Positions 9,599 to 17,221 of a stretch of 51,263 nucleotides of DNA are shown here, piece by piece. This stretch comes from Methanoregula sp. (GTDB lineage Archaea; Halobacteriota; Methanomicrobia; Methanomicrobiales; Methanospirillaceae), in the NCBI GenBank assembly GCA_023228295.1, contig JALOBP010000010.1:1-51263 (forward strand), in the 5' to 3' direction. Position numbers and translations under genes: made by a program. The stretch's first letter is position 1. Every line of letters starts with the position of its first letter. Under the pieces are notes generated by a model. It did no database searches. It was given only the letters and a program-made list of their open reading frames with translations, and was not told the origin of the DNA.

Positions 9599-9625
9599 CG
9601 GAAGTTTAAAAAAAAAATTTAACCG
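9599..9625 (+). terminator. A/T-rich putative terminator after the DHH gene
   Basis: GGAAGTTTAAAAAAAAAATT and its flanks lie 12 to 40 nt after the stop codon. This is a likely archaeal termination region, although on the coding strand the run is mostly A. Confidence 0.3.
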
Positions 9626-9683
9626 GAAAAAATCCGGAAAACCTTTTTGTAATAATTGCTCTGATGAAATCCTCTATCGCCAC

Positions 9684-9868
9684 GATGGGGGCTGATGCCC
9701 CCATGCCCCCTGAGGGATAACTGCCGCCGCCCCGAAGGGCGCCCCGCGGCGGCTTCAATTACCGGTCATCCCCGAATCCTGATAAAATTCTTTTTTAAGA
9801 GAGCGTGATACGTTGTTATCGCTGATCGGAAGAGGTCTCAGCGGCGGGGGCATCCCACAGCGGAGCGT
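9684..9868. repeat. Dispersed GC-rich hairpin repeat, copy A
   Basis: The stretch begins GATGGGGGCTGATGCCCCC and contains a strong stem with arms GCCGCCGC (9723-9730) and GCGGCGGC (9746-9753), the shared word CGGTCATCCC, and a GTTATCGCT...CAGCGGCGGGGGC end. The same elements in the same order recur at 38923-39115. The stretch has no coding features. It may be a mobile or structural repeat rather than a terminator. Confidence 0.75.
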
Positions 9869-10279
9869 CATCACTCATGCGATAACGGTCTCCCCCTTTG
9901 GGGGTTGGGGGGCGTCCCCTCGCAACGCGAGGACGGGGGGCTGCCGCAGGCTGCCCCCCCAAGAAGTGGGCATTCCAACCGTCCCGCTCGGTCTGTAATC
10001 GTGAATAAAACAACCCTCGACACTCATTTTTTTTTGAACCGATGCTAAAAACTCGACAGGATTTGAAGTCCAGTTACAAGTCTCCTGAATAGGATGCTAA
10101 CGTTAAAACGAGGATGATTTTTGGCGGTGACAATGAGCAATTCGCCAAATTAGAAAATATTGAATGGTGTAAGAGGCTTGGTAAGATAATTGTAGAATTT
10201 TAATGTTGAAAGTGATGGGGCAATAAACTTTGAATATTATCACTTTATGACAGACACATTTGTTTTAAAACAACTAGAC

Positions 10280-10293
10280 CATATATTTTTTAT
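10280..10293 (+). promoter_or_regulatory. TATA box for the small membrane protein gene
   Basis: CATATATTTTTTATT lies about 30 nt before the ATG at 10317. This is the right spacing for a leaderless archaeal transcript. Confidence 0.45.
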
Positions 10294-10316
10294 TGACTTA
10301 CTCTTATTGACAACAC

Positions 10317-10802
10317 ATGGAATCTTGGATAATTTCAATTGTTAGTCTAATTTTAGGTGCCGTTGTTGGATTTGTCTTTACTTTTCTGATTGAATGGTGG
10401 AAGCAGAAAAACCTAATTAAAGGATATTGCACGATTTTGGAAAGCGAATTAAAAAATCTAAAAGAAGATAATCCTGGCGGATTAGATGAGGTAATTAAAA
10501 ATTACTATTCGGATTTTATTGGTGGCGGAAAACCCGTACCATCTGAAGCGGATGCAAAACATTCTAATGAATTTCTACGAAAGTGGAGCTTTTGGCACAA
10601 ATATGCATTTCTACGGAATAATTTAGATAAATTGTACCTTTTAAAACCTGAAACGGTAAAATCATTGCTTAAAATTTACTCTCGAATGGAAGAGTTTGAA
10701 CAATTTTCAACAAGAGACCCTCCAATGTTATTAATCCAGAATTTGGAACATGCTCAAAAAGAAATTCCAATCACACTCGCGTTATTAGGAGGGGAATTAT
10801 AA
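10317..10802 (+). CDS. Small N-terminally anchored membrane protein, unknown
   Basis: This 161-residue protein has one strong membrane helix at residues 4-27 (IISIVSLILGAVVGFVFTFL), then a charged, helical soluble part rich in Lys, Glu, Asn and Leu. No family motif is recognised. The codon usage is strikingly AT-rich (AAA, TTA, AAT, GAA) compared with its GC-rich neighbours, and it sits inside an AT-rich island at about 10020-10870. This suggests recent acquisition. A TATA-like element precedes the start at the right distance, so it is probably expressed. Small proteins of this shape occur in defence islands and mobile elements, but nothing here proves such a role. Confidence 0.65.
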   Translation: MESWIISIVSLILGAVVGFVFTFLIEWWKQKNLIKGYCTILESELKNLKEDNPGGLDEVIKNYYSDFIGGGKPVPSEADAKHSNEFLRKWSFWHKYAFLRNNLDKLYLLKPETVKSLLKIYSRMEEFEQFSTRDPPMLLIQNLEHAQKEIPITLALLGGEL

Positions 10803-10925
10803 TTTTAATGCATGTTTTCTGACGTTCATAGAAAAAGATTAAGTTTTAAGATTTTTACTTTGTGTATTTTTCCAAAAAACACCAACTCTTATATCATCAG
10901 TTGGAAATGATGTGAGGATGAATCC

Positions 10926-12155
10926 ATGAAACAACTCTGTTACGGTCTGATAATCCTGGTAGTCTGCCTTTGTGTTGCGCCCATTACGGCATCCGCCCCT
11001 CCGGGTGGAGAGGGCTGGCTGACGATCAACTGCAATGTCGACGGGGCGTCTGTCTACCTGGCTGACACCTACAAAGGTACCATCTCGGGTGGGTTGCTGG
11101 ATATCGAGAATGGGGCATATTCCAGCACGTATACCGTGAAAAAAGACGGGTACTACGATGCGTCCGGTGACATCAATTACGTTCCGGGCGGGTCGCCCAA
11201 CCTTGAGATCACCGTCAGCCTGACGCCAAAACCCGCCGGCAGCGGCAAGGGCTGGTACACGATCCACTGCAATGTTGACGGCGCTTCCGTTGCGTTTGAC
11301 GGAATAACCAAAGGGACGATATCCGGCGGGGTCTTCACGCAGGAAGTCTCCACCAGCGGGACACCCTATACAACGTATTCCGTGAGCAGGAGCGGGTATG
11401 TCACGTACTCGGATTCCATCTCCCGCGTGCCATCCGACGGTGAGGTTATCGACCTGTATGCAACCATCAACCCGGTCCCGACAACGCAGACGTCCCTGCC
11501 GACAACTTCCACAACCCTCATTGGCGGGGATAACGGGTGGTACCAGGTCACCTGCAACGTGAACGGTGCCTCCGTTTACTTCGATTCCTCGTACAAGGGT
11601 GCCATCTCGGGCGGGTCACTCACGGTCCCGGTCTACCTCACCGGAACGCCGTACAAGACGTATCGCGTAGAAAAGAGCGGGTATGTCACCGCCACCGGCA
11701 CGATGCCTGCGGTCCCGGCAAAGGACCGGACCGTCACCTTCCATGTCGCGCTCAGTCCGGTATCGGCAGCCCCCACGTCAACCCCCCTGCCCACGATATC
11801 AGCCGCACCACCGGGAAACGAACACGGGTGGATAGCGATCCATGCAAATGTTGAAGGTGCTTCTGTCATGATCGGATCGGAAAATGCCGGTGTTATCCGG
11901 AACGGTGTTTTAACGGTACCGTTAGCAACGACCGGTACTCCCTTTTCCGCATTCACTGTCTCAAAGACTGGCTATACGACAACCAGCGGCACCGTGCCCC
12001 GCCAGCCTGCAGCGGGCGAGACCGTGGACGTGTACGTGACGCTGAATACCGCCCCGCCGACCGCGGAGCCGACAACCCAGTCCCCGGTTCCGGTCCCGGT
12101 TATCATCCTTGGTCTTCTGGGGGCCGTGGTACTCCTTGCCACCCGCGGAAAATAA
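10926..12155 (+). CDS. Secreted surface protein with four PEGA-like repeats
   Basis: This 409-residue protein has a signal peptide (about residues 1-25). Four repeats of roughly 70-75 residues follow, each beginning GW..I.CNV.GASV and containing G.ISGG or GVIRNGV and a TYSV..SGY core. Pro/Thr/Ser-rich linkers separate later repeats. A C-terminal membrane helix (VPVIILGLLGAVVLLA) ends in RGK. PEGA-type modules are extracellular beta-rich domains found in many methanogen surface proteins and probably bind cell-wall material or partners. The TATA-like CTTATATCA at about 10887 and the GTGAGGATG stretch before the ATG support this start. The repeats differ enough from one another that they are not a recent duplication. 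Confidence 0.85.
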   Translation: MKQLCYGLIILVVCLCVAPITASAPPGGEGWLTINCNVDGASVYLADTYKGTISGGLLDIENGAYSSTYTVKKDGYYDASGDINYVPGGSPNLEITVSLTPKPAGSGKGWYTIHCNVDGASVAFDGITKGTISGGVFTQEVSTSGTPYTTYSVSRSGYVTYSDSISRVPSDGEVIDLYATINPVPTTQTSLPTTSTTLIGGDNGWYQVTCNVNGASVYFDSSYKGAISGGSLTVPVYLTGTPYKTYRVEKSGYVTATGTMPAVPAKDRTVTFHVALSPVSAAPTSTPLPTISAAPPGNEHGWIAIHANVEGASVMIGSENAGVIRNGVLTVPLATTGTPFSAFTVSKTGYTTTSGTVPRQPAAGETVDVYVTLNTAPPTAEPTTQSPVPVPVIILGLLGAVVLLATRGK

Positions 12156-12175
12156 TAAAAACCGTTTTTTTGAAT
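12152..12175 (+). terminator. T-rich terminator after the PEGA protein gene
   Basis: The stop codon is followed at once by AATAAAAACCGTTTTTTTG. A T7 run after the coding region is typical for archaeal termination. Confidence 0.5.
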
Positions 12176-12239
12176 TGGTTGAACCCGTACCATCCAGATA
12201 ATATTTAATAGTGCATCACGAATATGCAACCATTCACCT

Positions 12240-12740
12240 ATGAAGCAGACCCCCCTTATCCTGCTGTGCCTCGTACTCTGCATCTGTGCAGTGATGCCGG
12301 CACAGGCATTTGTGGCCAAGTCCCTGACAATCACTCTTGCTCCGAATGGTGATGCAGAGATCGACATGCAGTACGAACTCACGTTCGTGGAGCAGACTGC
12401 AGTCTTCCTGCGCATCGCTGATCCGGCCGAAGAACTCAAGTCAGCATTCGATTCCAATTCCGATAAACCGGTTACGGTGACCAAAGCAACCAGTTCTTCT
12501 GCAACGGTCCTTGTCCCGTCATTTGCAACGATTTACGAAGGGAACGGGAAAAACACCATCGTCACCCCTACGGTATCCTTTGAAAAAGCGCAGGCCGTGA
12601 TGAACAACTACTGGTTTGCCCCGCTTGTCAACCCGGACTTTTCACCGGCAGTTACGACCGTGATCTTCCCGGACGGGTTCCGGTCAACCTTCGATAATGT
12701 GCTCTCGATCCCCCCGATATCACGCCCTGTATTCCACTAA
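12240..12740 (+). CDS. Secreted protein of unknown function
   Basis: This 166-residue protein has a clear signal peptide (KQTPLILLCLVLCICAVMPAQA). The mature part looks beta-rich: KSLTITLAPNGDAEIDMQYEL, in two pieces, resembles the edge strands of an archaeal DUF4897-like extracellular domain. No catalytic motif is visible. It lacks a C-terminal membrane anchor, so it is probably released or associated with the surface. A TATA-like AATATTTAATAG at about 12201-12212 lies 30 nt before the ATG. It follows the PEGA-repeat gene but has its own promoter. Function is not assigned. Confidence 0.75.
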   Translation: MKQTPLILLCLVLCICAVMPAQAFVAKSLTITLAPNGDAEIDMQYELTFVEQTAVFLRIADPAEELKSAFDSNSDKPVTVTKATSSSATVLVPSFATIYEGNGKNTIVTPTVSFEKAQAVMNNYWFAPLVNPDFSPAVTTVIFPDGFRSTFDNVLSIPPISRPVFH

Positions 12741-12808
12741 CCCGTGCCCTGCCATCCATGAGCAGCAGGAACCGTAACCCCATTTTTTACTGCTCATATT
12801 AATTCTGA

Positions 12809-13090
12809 TTAAAACCTGCGGATGATGGCCGCGATCTCATTAGCCACATCCGTGGATGCTGCAAGTTTGAAAACTTCGAATGTGTCCGCACCCTCGACAC
12901 CCTTGATAATGAATGCTCCCGGGCGGGTGATCCGGAAAAATGGGCGGGGGAAATCTGAAAAATACTCCAGGTTCCCCATACTGGCGAGATGACAGATGGA
13001 ATTCCGGTCCATTGTACGATCCAGTGTTATTTCGATATTCATTGTCCCGTCAAGACATGTTTCGAGGATACGGGAAGAAATGACATTCAT
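12809..13090 (-). CDS. Small conserved-looking protein, unknown
   Basis: This 93-residue soluble protein has a plausible alpha/beta composition, with RPFFRITRPGAFIIKGVEGADTF, in two parts around residues 48-70, and a C-terminal amphipathic helix. I do not recognise the family. It reads in the same direction as the two V4R-like genes and the Roadblock gene upstream, with a 220-nt gap. It could therefore be a fourth member of that group or an independent gene. The start at 13090 is not supported by a strong ribosome binding site. Confidence 0.6.
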   Translation of the reverse strand: MNVISSRILETCLDGTMNIEITLDRTMDRNSICHLASMGNLEYFSDFPRPFFRITRPGAFIIKGVEGADTFEVFKLAASTDVANEIAAIIRRF

Positions 13091-13312
13091 CGGTATGCCG
13101 CCGGGGGTTGTGGGACTATTTAAAAAAAATTAGAGTGACGATGTTTTCTCAGGAGGTTTTGCTGTACTTGTGTTAATCTGCCGCCATGGTGCTGAGTCAC
13201 CCGTTACCGGGCCGTGCAGGAATTCTGCATTGTTCAGGACCGTCAGCATGCAGGGTTTTTGGCAGTGTTCACATCGCAGGATCCGCAAAAATTCACCTGC
13301 GGGTTGCGGGGA

Positions 13313-13897
13313 TCATTTCTTAGTCACGATAAATTCACCGAACGGATCCCCGCATTCGATTCCTTTTACCTGTTCACACTGGAATTTGCCCATACCATTC
13401 GGGTATGGATCGGAATATGCCAGCTCGAAGAAAGCGGTGCTGATCCCCCGGATCATGTATGCATGTTTATCGCTCCCCTTCGCGTCATCGGCTTCATAGT
13501 AATCCGTTGCCCGTATGGTCATCTTCTCACCCTCAACAATCTGCACGATGCCGGACTTAGCCCAGCCCCAGGCGGTAAAGACGGCGAACGCGCCCCTGAG
13601 AACATCCTTTGGCCCTTCGGTGACCATCGGCATCACGACAGATTTGAACTCCTGTGAGGTGATGATACCGTAGCCGGTATGGTACCCGCATTCGTAAGCG
13701 CACTGGATGAGGGCAGCTTCCAGGGCAGGTTTACGGTCTGCCGGACATGTTGCTATTATCCGTTCTGCGAAGGTATTCCAGAACGAAGTCGGGAGCTGGT
13801 TGACGAGTACATTGAAATTCGGGATCAGGCCGTCCTGGTCATGGGTTACGGTAATATTTACCAGGTCCTTTACTACTTTATCACGCATTACAGTCAT
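13313..13897 (-). CDS. V4R-like domain protein (with cysteines)
   Basis: This 194-residue protein has a C-terminal half resembling the V4R (4-vinyl reductase) small-ligand-binding domain. It shows a GAFAVFTAWGWAKSGIVQI strand pair, then AYMIRGISTAFFELAY helices, and closes with EQVKGIECGDPFGEF, the usual E-x-V-x-G-x-x-C end. V4R domains bind hydrophobic or tetrapyrrole-like ligands and are related to Bet3-type TRAPP subunits. Several cysteines are present (CAYECGY and FQCEQVKGIEC). The gene lies 10 nt downstream of the second V4R-like gene and belongs to the Roadblock/LC7 operon. The domain call is from pattern recognition and is likely but not certain. Confidence 0.7.
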   Translation of the reverse strand: MTVMRDKVVKDLVNITVTHDQDGLIPNFNVLVNQLPTSFWNTFAERIIATCPADRKPALEAALIQCAYECGYHTGYGIITSQEFKSVVMPMVTEGPKDVLRGAFAVFTAWGWAKSGIVQIVEGEKMTIRATDYYEADDAKGSDKHAYMIRGISTAFFELAYSDPYPNGMGKFQCEQVKGIECGDPFGEFIVTKK

Positions 13898-13907
13898 GTG
13901 TCTTCCC

Positions 13908-14423
13908 TCACTGTTTTACGATGGCAAACGCACTTGCCGGCTTTCCTGTTACGATTGCCTCGGTCTCGGTCACCATGTAACTGCGGGCAGGCTTGTCAAA
14001 AGCCGCTGCAAACATTGCGGCAATGTATCCCCGGGTGAAATGGTTGATCGGCTTGGTATTATTGCCCCATTTCTTGACCCATCCCTGGTCGATATGGGAC
14101 TTTTGCAGGGTGACATTTCCTGCGTTGGCAGTGCCGGACGTATCCATCCTGCCAAGCCCCATGGCTGAGTAAAATTCCGCGGCCATTTTCAACCGTGCAT
14201 CACCCGGAGCGATGGCATGGGTCTTTGCATATTCATCGAAAATCGGCCGTATGGTATCCTCTGCTGTCTCGGTCAGGATTCTCGTACCCCCGATATCGTT
14301 AAAGTCTTCCGCCAGTTTGGTCGTCAGGCACATGTAGTGGTGACAATGGAGCACAATATTGAATCCATTGAGAAAATGGCGATACGTCTTGTCATCGAAT
14401 GAATGTTTCAGTTCGAGTGTCAT
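13908..14423 (-). CDS. V4R-like domain protein (cysteine-poor paralogue)
   Basis: This 171-residue protein shares the C-terminal layout of its neighbour: INHFTRGYIAAMFAAAFDKP, then YMVTETEAIVTGKPASAF. That is a V4R-like ending in which the conserved cysteine position is Gly/Lys. The N-terminal part is helical, with HCHHYMC near residue 27, a histidine/cysteine cluster that could bind metal. It sits between the Roadblock gene (52 nt upstream) and the cysteine-containing V4R-like gene (10 nt downstream). The pair may form a heterodimer. Function is inferred only from domain type and neighbourhood. Confidence 0.68.
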   Translation of the reverse strand: MTLELKHSFDDKTYRHFLNGFNIVLHCHHYMCLTTKLAEDFNDIGGTRILTETAEDTIRPIFDEYAKTHAIAPGDARLKMAAEFYSAMGLGRMDTSGTANAGNVTLQKSHIDQGWVKKWGNNTKPINHFTRGYIAAMFAAAFDKPARSYMVTETEAIVTGKPASAFAIVKQ

Positions 14424-14475
14424 AGTTGATCCTTCATGTCCGCATTAGATGTTGATCTGTTTTTAAAAAATCTCA

Positions 14476-14877
14476 TCAGAGGTACAGTTCCAGTTCCGGA
14501 ATCAGTTTGTGTGTCTTGTGCCGGATCATCCCGAGTGCAGATGCATCCTCACCCGCGATACCACAGATTGCGTCCCCCACCGGGAAACACATGATCATGG
14601 CTTCCTTATAAGTCACGAAAAGATCGGTAAAATCCCCGACTGTAAGTTCGGCACCCATTTCTGAAATGCCGTTGATTGCCGATGCAATTGCTGCACCCAG
14701 AACATCCAGATTTGAATTCGGCATGTGGCCGATAGATTCAATCACGAATCCGTCCCGCCCGACAACGACAACAGCATTTACACCTTTGATTTCGTTGATC
14801 TCATGCAGGATATCTGTTGATGTCCTTGCCTGGTTTACCTGAGTTTTTGATTGTACTTGTGTAACCACTTCACTCAC
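14476..14877 (-). CDS. Roadblock/LC7 domain protein
   Basis: This 133-residue protein has a typical Roadblock/LC7 fold: an N-terminal helix ending ILHEINEIKGVNAVVVVGRDGFV, in two parts, then a central helix with LGAAIASAINGISEMG, strands LTVGDFTDLFVTY and EAMIMCFPVGD, and a final helix. In bacteria such proteins (MglB) regulate Ras-like GTPases; in archaea their partners are often unknown. GTG starts are available at 14877 and a few codons in; the AAAGGTGA stretch suits the inner GTG better. It is the first gene of a leftward operon with two V4R-like proteins and is divergent from the HTH-PAS regulator. Confidence 0.88.
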   Translation of the reverse strand: MSEVVTQVQSKTQVNQARTSTDILHEINEIKGVNAVVVVGRDGFVIESIGHMPNSNLDVLGAAIASAINGISEMGAELTVGDFTDLFVTYKEAMIMCFPVGDAICGIAGEDASALGMIRHKTHKLIPELELYL

Positions 14878-15043
14878 CTTTATTCCTGAATAGTACTCTG
14901 AAAAACCAATGCCTGATTGAAGGTATTGATCTATTTTTTTCTTTGTTTTGTGTTCCTTTTAACAAAATCGCAAAGAATTATCGCCATTCCATAATGCATG
15001 GCATTGAAAAATACAATTATCCTGATATTGTGAATAAGGAATT

Positions 15044-15056
15044 GGCAAATATTGCC
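15044..15056. promoter_or_regulatory. Inverted repeat next to the promoter of the HTH-PAS gene
   Basis: GGCAA-ATA-TTGCC is a perfect 5-bp inverted repeat. It lies immediately upstream of the TATA-like TATATAATAAATTTAAAATA (15057-15076). A regulator bound here could control the HTH-PAS gene or, divergently, the Roadblock operon. Confidence 0.4.
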
Positions 15057-15121
15057 TATATAATAAATTTAAAATACGATGATCCTTTTAATCCCGCCAG
15101 AGTCATCATAGTAGGATAAAA

Positions 15122-17122
15122 TTGTCGAATGAACCATCAAGGATCAAAGAATTCCTAAGGAAGAATTCCCGGGGAATGAATATCCGGGAAATCTCCGAAG
15201 CCCTTGAGATCAATCGGAATTCTGTTGCCAAGTACCTTGATGTTCTTACTACCCGTGAAGAAGTGGAGTTTAAGCTTTTTGGCAAATCCAAAGTATATTT
15301 CCTCTCACAGCACGTGCCCGTTTCGACATTGATCCGGTTCTCGTCCAATCTCATGGTCATCATCAACCGTGATCTCCAGATAGTCCAAATCACTGATGCA
15401 TTTCTCTGTTACCTGGGGATGGCTCGTGAATCCGTTATCGGTACTCCGATCAACGAAGTGCATACTGACCTGCTTATAAACGATTCTGTCCAGGCATGGT
15501 GCAGGGAGTCGCTTCTGGGAAATGAGACCGCCGGTGAGATCTGCATCATGGGTGATGGCCCCCGGCAGTACTTCCGGGTAGTTTCCACTCCCACGAGGTT
15601 CCCTGACAATACTCGTGGCGTGATCATCTTTTATGAGAATATTACTGAACGGATTCAGGCAGCAGATCTCCTCAGGAAAAGCGAGGAAAAATACCGCCGG
15701 TTTATAGAGACGGCCAACGAGGGCATCTGCGCCGTTGACCGGAATTTCCATATCACGTTTGCCAACCAGAAAATTGCAGATATCCTGGGATATCCCGTTG
15801 AGTGGGTAATCGGGAAACATATAACCCGTTCCATGCATCCCGATGACCAGGAAGATATCCAGAGAAAGATGCAGAACCGTCTGGAGGGGAAAAAAGAGGA
15901 CTACGAGCGCCGCTTCATCAAAAAGGACGGTTCCATCTGCTGGCTCCTGGTTTCTGTCACTCCGCTGATGACCACGGACGGCACATTCGATGGTTCGTTT
16001 GCCATGATGACAGACATCACGGAACGCAGGCAGGCCGAAGATGTACTCCGTGAGAGCGAGGAACGGTTCCGTCATCTTATCGATTATGTCCCCGGTCTTG
16101 CCGTGCAGGGATATTACCTGGATGGCACGACATTTTACTGGAACAAGGCCAGTGAACGGTTGTACGGTTACACAGCGGATGAAGCCATTGGCAGAAACCT
16201 GGTTGATCTGATCATTCCGCAGGAGATGCAGGAGGGCGTTAAAAATGCCATTGCAGAAATGGCCGTATCATGCCAGCCGGTACCCTCTGCGGATCTCAGG
16301 TTAATGCGTAAAGACAAATCCCGGGTGGAGGTGTTCTCCGGCCACGCGATTGTCCAAATCGCAGGAAAGCCCCCCCAGCTCTTCTGCATGGATATTGACC
16401 TGACACGGCGCAACCAGGCCGAGCAGGCGATCCGCGAGAGCGAGGAGCGGTTCCGCCAGGTAGCGGACAACTCGAACGAATGGATCTGGGAGATGGATAC
16501 GGAAGGCACCTACACGTACTGCAGCGCCGTTGTCGAACAGATCCTCGGGTATACACCTGTTGAAATTGTTGGAAAGATGCATTATTACGATCTGTTCCCT
16601 GAGGCCTCCCGTGAAGAACTCCGGAAGATAACATTTGCTGGAATCGGCAGGTGCGAACCCTTCAGCCGGTTCATCAATCCCGCGGTGCATAAAAACGGCA
16701 GCATTATTATTCTTGAAACGAGCGGGACACCGGTATTCGACAGTACGGGCCGGTTCGCCGGATACCGCGGATGTGATACCGATGTCACTGAACGCCGCAA
16801 CATGGAAAATGAACGGAAAACCGCACTGGAGCAGATTGAGAAGAATATTGCACAGTTTGCCATGCTGGGGGATGAAATACGGAACCCGTTAACGGTTATT
16901 CTCGCGCAAAGCAGCCAGATGGTCCCGGCGATGGAAGAGAAGATTACCCTGCAGGTAAAGGAGATTGACCGGATCCTCAACAGGATCGACCAGGGTTGGA
17001 TCGAGTCTGAAAGAGTCCGTTCATTCCTGAGGAAATACTATGATATTTCCCTGCCGGAAAAAAAGGTCCATTCACGGCATATCCCGGCGGGCATTGATCC
17101 GGAAAGAACCAATGAATCCTGA
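15122..17122 (+). CDS. HTH and multi-PAS regulator with degenerate kinase tail
   Basis: This 666-residue soluble protein begins with a winged HTH (about residues 5-60, with MNIREISEALEINRNSVAKY as the core). Four PAS/PAC units follow, starting near residues 62, 188, 312 and 437; the later three begin with the SEE-K/R-FR or YR motif. The tail from about 570 resembles a HisKA dimerisation helix (MLGDEIRNPLTVILAQSS), but the phospho-accepting His is Asp and no ATPase domain follows. It is therefore probably a ligand-responsive DNA-binding protein, not a kinase. The TTG start at 15122 is chosen because it includes the whole HTH and follows AGGATAAAA. It is divergent from the Roadblock operon. Confidence 0.85.
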   Translation: MSNEPSRIKEFLRKNSRGMNIREISEALEINRNSVAKYLDVLTTREEVEFKLFGKSKVYFLSQHVPVSTLIRFSSNLMVIINRDLQIVQITDAFLCYLGMARESVIGTPINEVHTDLLINDSVQAWCRESLLGNETAGEICIMGDGPRQYFRVVSTPTRFPDNTRGVIIFYENITERIQAADLLRKSEEKYRRFIETANEGICAVDRNFHITFANQKIADILGYPVEWVIGKHITRSMHPDDQEDIQRKMQNRLEGKKEDYERRFIKKDGSICWLLVSVTPLMTTDGTFDGSFAMMTDITERRQAEDVLRESEERFRHLIDYVPGLAVQGYYLDGTTFYWNKASERLYGYTADEAIGRNLVDLIIPQEMQEGVKNAIAEMAVSCQPVPSADLRLMRKDKSRVEVFSGHAIVQIAGKPPQLFCMDIDLTRRNQAEQAIRESEERFRQVADNSNEWIWEMDTEGTYTYCSAVVEQILGYTPVEIVGKMHYYDLFPEASREELRKITFAGIGRCEPFSRFINPAVHKNGSIIILETSGTPVFDSTGRFAGYRGCDTDVTERRNMENERKTALEQIEKNIAQFAMLGDEIRNPLTVILAQSSQMVPAMEEKITLQVKEIDRILNRIDQGWIESERVRSFLRKYYDISLPEKKVHSRHIPAGIDPERTNES

Positions 17123-17221
17123 CATTGACCACGTACGATTGAGCCTGTCATGAAATTTCCCAACCGAAAAATTACCCGCCACCGGCAATACCGTAAAGAC
17201 CGGGGGGCGTGACGTTCTGCC

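Larger units (their letters stand above)
9587..10316. other. Intergenic region: GC-rich repeats then AT-rich island edge
   Basis: The first half holds repeat copy A and a second hairpin-rich block at about 9886-9965, with CCTCGC-AAC-GCGAGG and GGGGGGC/GCCCCCC arms. From about 10020 the base composition changes abruptly to AT-rich. A 29-codon frame at 10114-10203 (start MIFGGDNEQFAK) follows an AACGAGG stretch. It could be a tiny peptide gene or the remains of a larger one. Confidence 0.5.

Noticed and set aside
9684..9960. Possible CRISPR array in the GC-rich repeat area
   Set aside because: The repeats are inverted and irregular, with no evenly spaced direct repeats or cas genes.
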